The position numbers and the translations under genes are program-made. This document shows positions 1 through 11,562 of a stretch of 64,000 nucleotides of DNA, one piece after another. How positions within the stretch are numbered: the first letter of the stretch is position 1; every line of letters begins with the position of its first letter. The stretch is from Burkholderia plantarii (GTDB taxonomy: Bacteria > Pseudomonadota > Gammaproteobacteria > Burkholderiales > Burkholderiaceae), in NCBI RefSeq assembly GCF_001411805.1, contig NZ_CP007213.1, forward strand, positions 3,162,001 to 3,226,000, in the 5' to 3' direction. A model generated the notes under the pieces. That model ran no database searches, was not told where the DNA came from, and saw nothing but the letters and a program-made list of their open reading frames with translations.

Positions 1-2
1 GC

Positions 3-320
3 TACACGGCCGTGGTGGCCCCCGAGAAGGCCGATCATCCGCTCACGATCGTCGTCAACGTCGAGGTGGAGAGCGAGCAGATCGACCTGCTCGACGCGAT
101 GAAACGCACCTTCTCGCAGCACCCGTGGGTGCAGCAGTGCTACTACGTGGCGGGCGAATGGGATTTCGTGCTGATCGTCACGGTCCGGCACATGGAGCAG
201 TACAACGAGCTGACGCGCCGGCTGTTCTTCTCGAACAACAACGTGAAGCGCTTCAAGACGCTGGTCTGCATGAACCGCGTGAAGGTGGGGCTGGAGGTGC
301 CGATGGATGCCGAGGGCTGA
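3..320 (+). CDS. Lrp/AsnC-family transcriptional regulator, C-terminal part (5' end outside window)
   Basis: About 105 codons are visible, open to the left edge of the window. The residues match the ligand-binding RAM/AsnC domain of Lrp-type regulators: a beta strand rich in valine (IVVNVEVES), then an 'HPWVQQCYYVAGEWDFVL' type segment, and a C-terminal 'KTLVCMNRVKVGLEVP' strand. In this family the domain binds an amino acid and drives octamer assembly; the DNA-binding helix-turn-helix would lie upstream, outside the window. Which amino acid it senses cannot be told. The family call is firm because the whole domain is collinear; the gene is partial only because of the window edge. Confidence 0.85.
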   Translation, partial: YTAVVAPEKADHPLTIVVNVEVESEQIDLLDAMKRTFSQHPWVQQCYYVAGEWDFVLIVTVRHMEQYNELTRRLFFSNNNVKRFKTLVCMNRVKVGLEVPMDAEG

Positions 321-531
321 CGCGCGCGTGACGGAGGGATGACAGGCGCGGGCGTTGCTAGCCCGGACCGCCGAAGCGGCCGCGCCGGGGCGGCACGCGC
401 GGCGCCCGGCATGGCTTGCCGGGCCGGATCGCGGCAGACGCGCGCCGGCGGCCGGCCGCATGCCGCGATGGACGGGACCGGCGCCGTCCGCTTACCATGG
501 GCGCGCTTGCCAACTCGAACAGGAGCCATTC

Positions 532-963
532 ATGTCAGTTGATGCGAAGTACAAGACCACCGCCACCGCGACCGGCGGCGGCCGCGACGGCAAGACCGAA
601 CTGGCCGACGGCACGCTGTCGTTCCAGCTCACCGTGCCGAAGGAACTCGGCGGCCCGGGCGGCGACGGCGCGAACCCCGAGAAGCTGTTCGCGCTCGGCT
701 ACTCGGCCTGCTTCCTCGGCGCGCTGCGCGTGGCCGCGCAGCAGACCAGGATCAAGGTGCCGGAAGGCACCACCGTCACGGCGACGATCGGCATGGGGCC
801 GCGCTCGGAAGGCGGCTACGGCATCACCGCCGCGCTCGACGTCTACCTGCCCGGCGTGCCCGAGGCGGACGCGTCCAAACTGGTCGAGACCACCCACGGC
901 ATCTGCCCGTACTCGAACGCGATCAAGGCCAGCGTCGACATCGAGACGACCACGCGCGGCTGA
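532..963 (+). CDS. ohr: Organic hydroperoxide resistance protein, Ohr/OsmC family
   Basis: The 143-residue product has the usual Ohr length and plan. Its two redox cysteines are visible: Cys60 in 'YSACFLGAL' and Cys125 in 'HGICPYSNA'. Ohr proteins are cytoplasmic, lipoyl-dependent thiol peroxidases that reduce organic and fatty-acid hydroperoxides. The ATG at 532 is chosen because an AGGAG ribosome site lies about 6 bases upstream and the protein then begins like other Ohr proteins; an upstream in-frame start at 355 would add a GC-rich tail with no domain. No OhrR repressor is adjacent. The distinction from OsmC rests on length and the 'NPEKLFALGYSACF' segment. Confidence 0.93.
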   Translation: MSVDAKYKTTATATGGGRDGKTELADGTLSFQLTVPKELGGPGGDGANPEKLFALGYSACFLGALRVAAQQTRIKVPEGTTVTATIGMGPRSEGGYGITAALDVYLPGVPEADASKLVETTHGICPYSNAIKASVDIETTTRG

Positions 964-1105
964 CGCGCAACACGACAAGCGGGCCGCGCCGATCCACGCG
1001 ACACACGCGATACGCGCGCGGCCCGGCACCGGGGCGGCAACGGCGAGGTTGCCGCCGCGCTCGTTTGCGCATGCCGGCGAACCACGCCGGCGCGGTCCTC
1101 CCCGC

Positions 1106-2434
<1,329 letters not shown>

Positions 2435-2484
2435 TCACGTTCGAACCCATGCCGCCAGTCTAGAAGCGCGGCTTTTTTTATAGA

Positions 2485-2507
2485 ATCTAATAGTTTTAAT
2501 TCGAGAT
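2485..2507. promoter_or_regulatory. Candidate DgdR operator in the dgdA-dgdR divergent region
   Basis: The 129 bp between the two start codons is GC-rich except for an AT-rich core around 2470-2512. That core holds an interrupted dyad, ATCT (2485-2488) and AGAT (2504-2507), separated by 15 bases. LysR regulators usually bind such a site next to the promoter they control and their own gene. The dyad and the AT-rich core are seen; the link to DgdR is inferred from position. Confidence 0.45.
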
Positions 2508-2539
2508 AGAAACGTGGCTAATACCAGGGAAGCGGCGCC

Positions 2540-3400
2540 ATGAGCCTCACGCTCGACATCGATCTGTTGCGCACCTTCGTCGTGATCGCCGAGGTCCACA
2601 CGCTGAGCCGCGCGGCCGAGCGCGTCGGGCGCACCCAGTCGGCGCTGAGCCAGCAGCTGAAGCGGCTGGAGGAGATCGTCGACGCGCCGCTGTTCCAGCG
2701 CACCGGGCGCGGGGTGGTGCTGACCAACCCCGGCGAGCGGCTGCTCGCGCATGCGCAGCGCCTGCTGCGGCTGCACGACGAGGCGATGGCCGATCTGTCC
2801 GGCAAGGGGCTGACCGGCACGATCCGCTTCGGCTGCCCCGACGACTACGCCACGGTGTTCCTGCCCGCGCTGCTGCGGCAGTTCTCGATCCGCCATCCGC
2901 ATGCGCAGGTGGAGGTGGTGTGCGCGCCCACTCCGCGCCTGCGCGAGCGGCTGGGCACGCACGCGCTCGATCTCGCGCTGGTATCGGTGCCGGACGCGCC
3001 GGAAGCCGACGAATCGATCATCCGCCGCGAGGCGCTGGTCTGGGTCGGGTATCCCGGGCTCGATCCGGCCGATTTCGAGCCGCTGCCGCTCGCGCTGTCC
3101 GACGCCGACGCGCTCGACCATCTCGCCGCCTGCGAGGCGCTGCGGCGGGCCGGGCGCGCGTTCCGGATCACCTGCGCGAGCAGCAGCCTGGCCGGGCTCA
3201 CCGCGCTGGTGCGCTCGGGACAGGCGTTCGCGGTGATCACGCAGACGGCCGTGCCGCCGGACCTGCAGATCCTCGGCGCCGACACGACGCTGCCGCCGCT
3301 GCCGGCCGTGGGCATCACGCTGAAGCTCGAACGCGAACAGCCCTCGCCGCTGATCGCGGCGTTCGCCGAGCATATTCGGGGGTCGTTGCCGCTGTTGTAG
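2540..3400 (+). CDS. dgdR: LysR-family regulator of dialkylglycine decarboxylase
   Basis: The 286-residue protein opens with a standard LysR winged helix-turn-helix (about residues 6-65, 'TLSRAAERVGRTQSALSQQLKRLEE') followed by a periplasmic-binding-like effector domain (about 92-280). Its placement, divergent from and adjacent to dgdA, matches the B. cepacia dgdA/dgdR arrangement, in which DgdR represses dgdA and its own gene until a dialkylglycine such as 2-methylalanine is present. Regulation is inferred from that precedent. The start at 2540 places the helix-turn-helix at the usual distance from the N-terminus. Confidence 0.9.
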   Translation: MSLTLDIDLLRTFVVIAEVHTLSRAAERVGRTQSALSQQLKRLEEIVDAPLFQRTGRGVVLTNPGERLLAHAQRLLRLHDEAMADLSGKGLTGTIRFGCPDDYATVFLPALLRQFSIRHPHAQVEVVCAPTPRLRERLGTHALDLALVSVPDAPEADESIIRREALVWVGYPGLDPADFEPLPLALSDADALDHLAACEALRRAGRAFRITCASSSLAGLTALVRSGQAFAVITQTAVPPDLQILGADTTLPPLPAVGITLKLEREQPSPLIAAFAEHIRGSLPLL

Positions 3401-3670
3401 GAGGCCGACGGGCTCGGGATGCCGTCGCTGTCCGGTTCTGTCGCGGCAGGCGACCGATGCGGCAAGCAACGCTCTGATCCGGTTGCGCCGCACGGCAACG
3501 TCCCTGGTCTTGCCGCGGCGCGGTCCCCCGGTTCGCGTCCGGTCGGAGGGCGGTGCCGTCGAGGCAGGCAATCGACAGGGCGACGAGCGGCCTGGCCCGA
3601 TTGCGCCGCGTCGCCGCGTTCCCGGCCTTGCCGCCGCGTCGTCGCCCGATTCGCGTCCGCGCGGCCTCGC

Positions 3671-4429
3671 TCAGTCTCGCCCGGCCGGCGCCACCGACGC
3701 GCCGGCGATGCCGTGCCGCGCGAGCGCCCCGGCGACGAAGCCCGACGCCTTGCGCGCCTCGACGAACGCGTTCAGGAATTCGGCCGCCGCCTCGCCACGG
3801 CTTTTCGGCAGACCCATCGCCTGACGGATCACCATGAAGCGTCCGTCGAGCAGCCGCAGCCCCGGCGTGCGCGCCGCGTCCGCCTCGAGCTGCTGCCGCA
3901 CGCCGGCCGCCACGTCGTGACCGTCGGCCAGGAACGTCGCGACGACGGCCGGCGACGACGGCGCGCGCACGATCTGCGCGGCCTTCAGCTCGCGCGTCAG
4001 GAACAGGTCGTAGGCGCTGCCCTTGCCGACCGTCACGCGCGTGCCGGGCCGATCGACCTCGTCGTTGGCGCGGATCGGCGAGGCGTCGCGCACCAGATAC
4101 GCGCCTTCGATCAGCACATAAGGCGCGGTGAACGCGATCGAGGCGCCGCGCAGCGGATCGATCGCGAAGAAGCCGACGTCGGCGCGTTCGTCGCCGACCG
4201 CGGCCACCGATTCGCCGGCGGTCGGGAACACCACGAGTTCGACCGGCACGCCGAGCGCCGCGCCCAGCGCGCGCGCCAGATCGATCGACACGCCGGCCGG
4301 CTGGCCGGTGGCCGGATCGTGGCCGGCGAGGATCGGGTTGCCGACGTTGATCGAGGCGCGCAGCACGCCGTGCGGCGCGAAGGCCGCGACGATCGCGGGA
4401 TCGAGGGAGGAAGCGGGGGATGCGGTCAT
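3671..4429 (-). CDS. Solute-binding protein family 3 domain protein without signal peptide
   Basis: The 252 residues form an SBP_bac_3 fold like polar amino-acid binding proteins: an N-terminal lobe ending 'DVGFFAIDPLRG', a 'FTAPYVLIEGAYLV' hinge region, and a C-terminal lobe with 'VGKGSAYDLFLTREL'. There is no hydrophobic leader: the first 25 residues are a mild Ala/Pro-rich stretch and the upstream in-frame codons encode Pro/Ala/Arg. The start codon overlaps the stop of the GntR gene (ATGA at 4426-4429), which fixes the start and implies coupled translation. It is probably cytoplasmic, either an enzyme of the cyclohexadienyl-dehydratase kind or a ligand-binding partner of the regulator; no permease or ATPase is nearby. 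Confidence 0.75.
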   Translation of the reverse strand: MTASPASSLDPAIVAAFAPHGVLRASINVGNPILAGHDPATGQPAGVSIDLARALGAALGVPVELVVFPTAGESVAAVGDERADVGFFAIDPLRGASIAFTAPYVLIEGAYLVRDASPIRANDEVDRPGTRVTVGKGSAYDLFLTRELKAAQIVRAPSSPAVVATFLADGHDVAAGVRQQLEADAARTPGLRLLDGRFMVIRQAMGLPKSRGEAAAEFLNAFVEARKASGFVAGALARHGIAGASVAPAGRD

Positions 4430-5430
4430 CGCGTGCCTTCGTCGTGGGGCCGCGGCTGGCGCAGCGTGTCGTGGGAGTGCGGTTTCCGCGCCGTGTCGCC
4501 GGAGCGCGGCGCGTCGCCGGACGGCGTCTCGCGCGGCGCGGATTCGAGGAAATCGCTGATGCGCGCGAGCGCGTCGAGCGTGTGCAGCAGGTGCTCGCGC
4601 AACGCGGCCGAGGCCTCGTCGTTGCGCTCGCGTTCGAGCAGGTCGAGCACGTGCAGATGCTGCCTGCAGTGCTCGACGTAGCGTTCGCGGCGGCGCGTCG
4701 AGCGGTACGACAGCAGGCGCCGCACGCGGTTCACGCGGCGGATCGTGTCGATGAAGAAGCGGTTGCCGGACGCCTCGACGAGCGACTCGTGGTATCGCAC
4801 GCCGCGCTCGTGCAGCTGATCGGCGCTGGCGGTCTCGATGCCGCCCGCGAGCAGCTGCCGCTCGACCTCTCGGCAGCGCTCGAGCGTGCGCGGATCGAGC
4901 CGGTAACCCGGTTCGAGCAGCGCGGCCGGCTCCAGCGCGAGCCGCAGCCGGTACGATTGCATCAGGCTGTCGGGCGTGGTCAGCATCGGCGAGAAGTGCC
5001 AGCCGTAGCCGGGCTTGCGCTCGGCCCAGCCCTCGCCGGCGATGCGCGCCAGCACGCCGTTCAGCTGCGCGGCCGTGAGGCCGTAGCGCTGGCGGATCAG
5101 TTGCCCGGAAAACGCGTCGGGCAGCTCGCCGCGCAGACGGTCGTCGGCGATCCGGAAATAGACGCTCGAAATCACGTCGGCCGCGTCGAGCCCGAGCGCA
5201 CCGACCACCTCGTCGAGCGGCTCGACCACCGGCTTCGCGACGAAAAAGCCGCGATGCCGTTCGCGCGTGACGACGCCCTTCTCGTGCAGCAGCGCGAGCG
5301 CCTCGTTGACGGGCGAGCGCGACACGCGCAGCTGGTCCGCGAGCCGCTGCGCGGGCAGATGCGCGCCCGCCTCGAGCTGCTCGGCCTGGATCAGCTCGAC
5401 GATGCGGGCCGCTATCGATCGATCGGTCAT
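4426..5430 (-). CDS. GntR-family regulator with two winged-helix regions
   Basis: The 334-residue protein begins with a GntR winged helix (residues about 5-65, 'LPAQRLADQLRVSRSPVNEALALL'). A second winged-helix-like segment follows at about 95-145 ('LTAAQLNGVLARIAGEGWAERKPGYGWHF'), then a helical FCD-type effector domain (about 155-295) and a Pro/His/Arg-rich tail that looks disordered. It sits downstream of the aconitase-like gene on the same strand (237-bp gap) and overlaps the signal-less binding protein by 4 bp. Its likely job is to control this small cluster in response to a carboxylate or amino acid; the ligand is unknown. Confidence 0.8.
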   Translation of the reverse strand: MTDRSIAARIVELIQAEQLEAGAHLPAQRLADQLRVSRSPVNEALALLHEKGVVTRERHRGFFVAKPVVEPLDEVVGALGLDAADVISSVYFRIADDRLRGELPDAFSGQLIRQRYGLTAAQLNGVLARIAGEGWAERKPGYGWHFSPMLTTPDSLMQSYRLRLALEPAALLEPGYRLDPRTLERCREVERQLLAGGIETASADQLHERGVRYHESLVEASGNRFFIDTIRRVNRVRRLLSYRSTRRRERYVEHCRQHLHVLDLLERERNDEASAALREHLLHTLDALARISDFLESAPRETPSGDAPRSGDTARKPHSHDTLRQPRPHDEGTR

Positions 5431-5667
5431 CGTGGTTCGCCTGCTTCGGTCATGGGTGGCTGGCTTGCCTGGGGGCGTGCCGTGGTCGGGTGATGCGGGC
5501 CGCGTTGCTTCGTACCGCGTCGTGCGCGGGTTCGTGCCCCGGATGCGAATGCCGGATGCGCGACACGGGCGGCGGCCTCACTGCGTGCCGCCGTTGCGCA
5601 CGACCGGCGGCGGCTCGCGCGTTCGTCCCGCCATGCCGTTCATCCCGGCGCTCGTCCGTTCATTCGC

Positions 5668-8340
<2,673 letters not shown>

Positions 8341-8341
8341 T

Positions 8342-8367
8342 TTGCATATTTAAGATAAAAAATGCAA
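8342..8367. promoter_or_regulatory. AT-rich dyad between the aconitase-like gene and the lactonase gene
   Basis: A dyad TTGCAT (8342-8347) / ATGCAA (8362-8367) with a 14-base AT-rich centre lies immediately upstream of the aconitase-like start, in an otherwise very GC-rich 143-bp divergent region. It is a plausible binding site for the GntR protein encoded at 4426-5430. The dyad is seen; the protein that binds it is inferred. Confidence 0.4.
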
Positions 8368-8483
8368 TTTGAAGCGAATGCGGTTACGCTACGCACTCGT
8401 CGCGGCGGCGCGGCCGGCGCGCCCTTCCCGAACCCGCCGGCCCATCCGCGGCCGCCAGACGACCACTCGAAGGACCACCCCAT

Positions 8484-9545
8484 ATGTTTGCCTATGTCGG
8501 CTCGCGCACCACGCGCGAACGCAACGCGCGCGGCGAAGGGATCCGCGTGTTCCGCGTCGATCCCGCCAGCGGCGCGCTCGATCCGGTGCAGACCGTCGGC
8601 GATCTCGTGAATCCGTCGTACCTCGCGCTCGACGCGCGCGGCGAGCGGCTCTACAGCGTGCATGGCGATCTCAGCGACCTCAGCGCGTTCGCGATCGACC
8701 GCGCGAGCGGCCGCCTGAGCGCGCTGAACCGCGCGGGGACCGAGGGCCGCAATCCGGTCCACGTCGCGCTCGCGCCGGACGGCCGCCATGCGATCGTCTC
8801 GAACCACCTGGGCGCGAGCCTCGCGGTGCTGCCGGTCGCGGCCGACGGCGCGCTCGGCCCGCTCGCGCAGCGCGTCGTGCTGGACGGCCCGCCCGGCCCG
8901 CATCGCGTCGAGCAGCAGCAGGCGAAGCCGCACTTCAACCCGTTCTCGCCCGACGGCCGCTTCGTGCTGGTGCCGGACAAGGGCCTCGACCGGATCTTCG
9001 TGTTCCGCTTCGAGCGCGGGCGCCTGACGCCCGCCGGCGTGCCGTTCGTCGCCACGCGCGAGGCGGCCGGCCCGCGCCATCTGGCGTTCCACCCCACGGC
9101 GCCCTACGCGTGGTGCGTCAACGAACTCGATTCGACGGTGACCACCTACGCGTGGCAGGCGGCCAGCGGCGAGCTGGCGGCGCGGCAGATCGTGTCGACG
9201 CTGCCCGACACCTTCACCGGCAACAGCCGCGCGGCCGGCATCGAGGTGGACCGGCACGGCCGCTGCGTCTACGCCTCGAACCGCGGCGCCGACAGCATCG
9301 CGCTGTTCCACGTCGATCCCGCCAGCGGCCGCCTCGCGTTCGTCGAGGCGGTGCCGAGCGGCGGCCGCACGCCGCGCTTCTTCACGCTCTCGCCGGACGG
9401 GCGCTTCCTCTACGCGCTGAACGAGGACAGCGACAGCATCGTGGTGTTCTCGGTCGATGCCGCGAGCGGCCGCCTCGCGCCCACCGGCCTGACGGTCGCG
9501 ACGGGCAGCCCGGTCTGCCTGGTGTTTTCGCGCGACGCCGGCTGA
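8484..9545 (+). CDS. Lactonase family protein, seven-bladed beta-propeller (6-phosphogluconolactonase type)
   Basis: The 353 residues show repeated propeller blades with the recurring signature 'DPASGAL...', 'LSPDGRFLY' and 'VFSVDAASGRL', typical of the YbhE/Pgl family (COG2706). Known members hydrolyse 6-phosphogluconolactone or related sugar lactones in the cytoplasm. The motif 'KPHFNPFSPDGRFVLVPDKGLDRI' (about residues 150-172) is the family's most conserved stretch. No signal peptide is present. It is divergent from the aconitase-like gene. Whether the physiological substrate is 6-phosphogluconolactone or an unphosphorylated aldonolactone cannot be decided from sequence. Confidence 0.88.
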   Translation: MFAYVGSRTTRERNARGEGIRVFRVDPASGALDPVQTVGDLVNPSYLALDARGERLYSVHGDLSDLSAFAIDRASGRLSALNRAGTEGRNPVHVALAPDGRHAIVSNHLGASLAVLPVAADGALGPLAQRVVLDGPPGPHRVEQQQAKPHFNPFSPDGRFVLVPDKGLDRIFVFRFERGRLTPAGVPFVATREAAGPRHLAFHPTAPYAWCVNELDSTVTTYAWQAASGELAARQIVSTLPDTFTGNSRAAGIEVDRHGRCVYASNRGADSIALFHVDPASGRLAFVEAVPSGGRTPRFFTLSPDGRFLYALNEDSDSIVVFSVDAASGRLAPTGLTVATGSPVCLVFSRDAG

Positions 9546-9806
9546 ACCGGCGCGCGGCCGGCGCCGCTCGCGCCATGTGGCATTGCGCCGCATATCTGAT
9601 GGCATCGTGCGCGCCACCCTCCCGCGCGCGCCGGCAGCCGCGCGGCGCGACTGCGGCACGACCCGCGCGCCGCCGCGGGGCGCCCCACGGTACGGCGCCC
9701 CGCGGCGGCCGCCCGCGGCCCGTCTTTTCGATAGACTGTGCGAATGTCGCGGCGCCGGAGCGGCTTTTCAGCCCGGCGCCGCGTTTTCGAGCCACAGGAT
9801 TTCCCG

Positions 9807-10181
9807 ATGAAGCAAGCCGTGTTGTCCCTCGCCGTCGCGTGCTGCACCGCGCTGCCGGCCCTTCCGTCCCATGCGCAGGCGTTCGACGATCGTTGTTTCG
9901 CGGTCGGCGACGTCGCCGCGCAGGTTTCCGGCTGGCGCAAGCGCGGCAAGACCCGGGCGCAGGCGCTCGCGCAGTCGCACAAGTATTACGGCGACGGCCC
10001 GGACAGCCAGGCGGTGGACAAGGCGATCGCGACCATCTACGCGGCGCCGACGCTGCCGAATCCCGATCAGGCCACCATGCTGGTCACGCAGGACTGCCTG
10101 CGGGACCAGCACGCGCGGCAGGCCCAACGCGGCCGCGCGGCCGCCTCGCCCGCGGCGCCGGCTTCGGCAGCGCGGCCGTGA
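9807..10181 (+). CDS. Small secreted hypothetical protein
   Basis: The 124-residue product starts with a clear Sec signal (residues 1-23, hydrophobic core 'VLSLAVACCTALPAL' and Ala-x-Ala-like 'SHAQA' cleavage site). The mature part has two cysteines, in 'DDRCFAVGD' and 'TQDCLRDQ', which could pair in the periplasm, and ends in an Ala/Pro-rich tail. The ATG at 9807 is chosen because it places the signal peptide at the N-terminus. No family is recognised. It stands alone between the lactonase and a DUF4180 gene. Confidence 0.65.
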   Translation: MKQAVLSLAVACCTALPALPSHAQAFDDRCFAVGDVAAQVSGWRKRGKTRAQALAQSHKYYGDGPDSQAVDKAIATIYAAPTLPNPDQATMLVTQDCLRDQHARQAQRGRAAASPAAPASAARP

Positions 10182-10283
10182 CGCGGCGCCGGCCGGCCTG
10201 AACACGCGCCTGAACTCACGCCTGACCCCGCACGCCGCCGCGCACGCGGCGCCCGTCACCGCAGCCCCCACCGGAGCGCCCGC

Positions 10284-10649
10284 ATGGAAGCCCGCCTGAT
10301 CGAGCAGCACGGCATCCGCATCGTCCACGTCAGCGCCGTGGCTACGCCCGTGCGCAGCCGCCAGGATGCGCTCGACCTGATGCTCGGCCACGGCCACCGC
10401 GATCTCGACGGTCTGGCGGTGGACGCCGCCTGCCTGCACCCCGATTTCCTCGTGCTGCGCACCGGGGTGGCCGGCGAACTGCTGCAGATGTTCGTCAACT
10501 ACCACCTGCGGCTCGCGATCATCGGCGATTTCCGGGCAGTGGCGAGCGGCCCGCTGCACGATTTCATCGTCGAGAGCAACCGCGGCAACCAGGTCGCCTT
10601 CGTCGCCGATCTCGACGCCGCGCTCGCGCGGCTGATGCCGCTCGACTAG
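10284..10649 (+). CDS. DUF4180 domain protein
   Basis: The 121 residues fit the DUF4180 family over their whole length: 'SRQDALDLML' near residue 32, 'DFLVLRTGVAGELLQMFVNYHLRLAIIGDF' around 53-83 and 'FIVESNRGNQVAFV' near the end. The function of this family is not known; members are small, cytoplasmic and often single genes. No operon partner is evident. The start at 10284 gives the family's usual N-terminus. Confidence 0.8.
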   Translation: MEARLIEQHGIRIVHVSAVATPVRSRQDALDLMLGHGHRDLDGLAVDAACLHPDFLVLRTGVAGELLQMFVNYHLRLAIIGDFRAVASGPLHDFIVESNRGNQVAFVADLDAALARLMPLD

Positions 10650-10837
10650 GCGCGCACGCGCCGCACGACGCGAAGCGGGACACGCATGCGATGCAAGCAT
10701 GTCAGCCCGCCGTCGGATCGCTCGCGTATCATTCGATGCTGCCGTCGGCGCGATTCTCGCGCCGGCCGGCGAACGCACCACGCAGGTGCGCGAGTTCGCC
10801 GGCTTGCCATTCGACCCAGTCATCCAACACGCGACCC

Positions 10838-11554
10838 ATGACGCTTTTGCCGCCGGAATCCATGGTGCCGGGCCCGCTCCTCGTCGTCGACGACGAGCCG
10901 ACGATGCAGCGCCGGCTCACCACCATCCTGACCTCGCTCGGCTATGCCGACGACGCGCTGCTGTTCGCCGGCAGCCTCTCGGAAGCGCGCGCGATCCATG
11001 CCACGCAGCCGTACGCGATCGCGCTGGTCGACATCGGCCTGCCCGATGGCTCGGGCATCGAGCTGATCCGCGAATGGCACGAAGCCGACCCGGCGCTGCC
11101 GATCGTGGTGATCTCGGCCTGGAGCACCGGGCCGACCATCGTCGGCGCGCTGCAGGCCGGCGCGACCGGCTACCTGCTCAAGGAACGCGACGACATCGAG
11201 ATCGCGCTGTCGATCCGCAGCGTGCTGCGCGGCGGCGCGCCGATCGATCCGTTCGTGGCGCGCTACATCCTCGACACCACCGTCAACGCGCCGCCGCCCG
11301 CGGCGCCCGTGACCCCGACCGGCGCCGTGACGCTGCCGTCGCGCGACGGCGCCCCGCCGGTGCGGCTCAGCCGCCGCGAGGTCGAGATTCTCGGTATCGT
11401 CAGCAAGGGACTGACCAATCGTGAAATCTCCGAGCTGCTGTCGCTGTCGCGGCTGACCGTCGAGTGCCACATCAAGAACATCTACAAGAAACTCGCGGTA
11501 CGCTCGCGCACGCAGGCCGTCTTCGAGGCCCGCGCCCACGGGCTGCTGCCCTGA
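10838..11554 (+). CDS. Two-component response regulator, NarL/LuxR type
   Basis: The 238-residue protein has a receiver domain (about residues 13-130) with acidic pocket Asp18/Asp19 and phospho-acceptor Asp65 in 'ALVDIGLPDG', then a LuxR-type helix-turn-helix (about 170-232, 'LSRREVEILGIVSKGLTNREISELL', 'VECHIKNIYKKL'). It should be phosphorylated by the histidine kinase encoded 8 bp downstream and then bind DNA. The ATG at 10838 is chosen since it places the receiver domain near the N-terminus; longer in-frame starts only add low-complexity residues. An internal ATG at 10862 is an alternative start. Confidence 0.9.
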   Translation: MTLLPPESMVPGPLLVVDDEPTMQRRLTTILTSLGYADDALLFAGSLSEARAIHATQPYAIALVDIGLPDGSGIELIREWHEADPALPIVVISAWSTGPTIVGALQAGATGYLLKERDDIEIALSIRSVLRGGAPIDPFVARYILDTTVNAPPPAAPVTPTGAVTLPSRDGAPPVRLSRREVEILGIVSKGLTNREISELLSLSRLTVECHIKNIYKKLAVRSRTQAVFEARAHGLLP

Positions 11555-11562
11555 CATCCGGC

